Positions 63,562 to 64,000 of a stretch of DNA of 64,000 bases are shown here, one piece after another. The stretch is from Knoellia flava TL1 (lineage in GTDB: Bacteria > Actinomycetota > Actinomycetes > Actinomycetales > Dermatophilaceae). A program made the position numbers and the translations under genes. Numbering within the stretch: the stretch's first letter is position 1; every line of letters starts with the position of its first letter. Under the pieces are notes generated by a model. The model was not told the DNA's origin. It saw only the letters and a list, made by a program, of their open reading frames with translations, and searched no databases. The stretch covers positions 1-64,000 of the forward strand of contig NZ_AVPI01000021.1 in the NCBI RefSeq assembly GCF_000768675.1. Reading direction: 5' to 3'.

Positions 63562-64000
63562 GTGGCACACCAGTGGCGCGGAGTGATCCGTGAGTATGCC
63601 GACCGCCTGCCGATGCTCGCCGGCTCACCCGTCGTGACCCTCCACGAGGGCGGGACCCCGCTCATCGCCGCCGAGCACCTCTCCGAGCTCGTCGGAGCCA
63701 ACGTGCTCGTCAAGTACGAAGGGCTCAACCCGACGGGGTCCTTCAAGGACCGCGGCATGACGACGGCGATCTCGTACGCCAAGGGCCGTGGCGCCAAGGC
63801 GGTCATCTGCGCGAGCACCGGCAACACGAGTGCGAGCGCCGCGGCATACGCGACGAAGGCGGGCATGACCTGCGCCGTCCTCGTGCCTGAGGGCAAGATC
63901 GCCATGGGCAAGCTGAGCCAGGCGATCGCGCACGGCGCCACCCTCATCCAGGTCGACGGCAACTTCGACAGCTGCCTCACCGTCGCCCGCAAGCTCGCCG
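63562..64000 (+). CDS. thrC: Threonine synthase, N-terminal part (runs off window)
   Basis: The first ~146 residues. [16 protein letters not shown], the PLP lysine in [12 protein letters not shown] and [13 protein letters not shown] fit actinobacterial ThrC. GTG 63562 follows AAGGAG and starts one base after the hom stop. The C-terminus is outside the window. Confidence 0.94.
   Translation, partial: MAHQWRGVIREYADRLPMLAGSPVVTLHEGGTPLIAAEHLSELVGANVLVKYEGLNPTGSFKDRGMTTAISYAKGRGAKAVICASTGNTSASAAAYATKAGMTCAVLVPEGKIAMGKLSQAIAHGATLIQVDGNFDSCLTVARKLA

Overview
This is chromosomal DNA from a high-G+C actinobacterium. The likely family is Intrasporangiaceae (Janibacter/Knoellia/Tetrasphaera-like); this is inferred from gene content and synteny, not from a search. 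Support comes from WhiB7, mycoredoxin, the mycothiol-linked SigR/RsrA pair, AdnAB, Kgd, nickel superoxide dismutase, UPF0182, bL37 and pervasive GTG starts. There is no rRNA, insertion sequence, prophage, integrase or CRISPR array; two tRNAs are present. The window looks like stable core genome with small lesions.

Layout. (1) 1-23.4 kb is a conserved actinobacterial block whose order matches, from memory, M. tuberculosis Rv3202c-Rv3193c. It holds adnA (partial), adnB, a phosphotransferase, nudC, mycoredoxin, uvrD2, whiB7, an ABC1 kinase, a zinc-motif ThiF-like protein, a DUF2342 protein, a Lon-like PDZ protease and UPF0182. Inserted among these are cysteine dioxygenase-rhodanese behind a cysteine-rich leader peptide, an HhH-GPD protein, a YgjP-like metallopeptidase, a frameshifted Nudix gene and moaE. 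(2) 23.5-29.5 kb holds initiator tRNA-fMet, a 5'-truncated SRPBCC gene, ndh with a hairpin leader, paired M16 peptidases and hisN. (3) 29.6-35.7 kb is an oppABCDF-type peptide ABC transporter. (4) 35.8-45.7 kb holds rsgA-aroA-DoxX, SRAP-hydrolase, an internally deleted ferritin, sigR-rsrA, bL37, a 43-aa secreted peptide followed by two membrane HD-domain proteins, and sodN/sodX. (5) 45.8-58.4 kb is metabolic and envelope: malic enzyme, mmuM, an MDR reductase, an SGNH hydrolase, kgd, an ABC exporter and two CNNM/CorC proteins. (6) 58.4-64 kb holds tRNA-Arg(CCG), a receiver protein, and argS-lysA-hom-thrC (aspartate-family amino acids), running off the edge.

Regulation is unusually readable. 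About seventeen genes have a TANNNT-like -10 element ending 6-9 nt before an ATG/GTG and no Shine-Dalgarno, as expected for leaderless mRNAs. whiB7 has an AT-rich box next to the -35, a leader ORF and an intrinsic terminator before the gene. sigR has a GGGAAT-N18-GTT self-type promoter plus a vegetative one. Many convergent or tandem gene ends carry long perfect stem-loops.

The most striking unexplained feature is a dispersed 9-mer, GTATGCCGT (often GTATGCCGTCC). By hand count it occurs about 23 times, on both strands, in several reading frames and in intergenic gaps, and sometimes as inverted pairs at gene ends. Its behaviour resembles DNA-uptake signals of other phyla; its function here is unknown.
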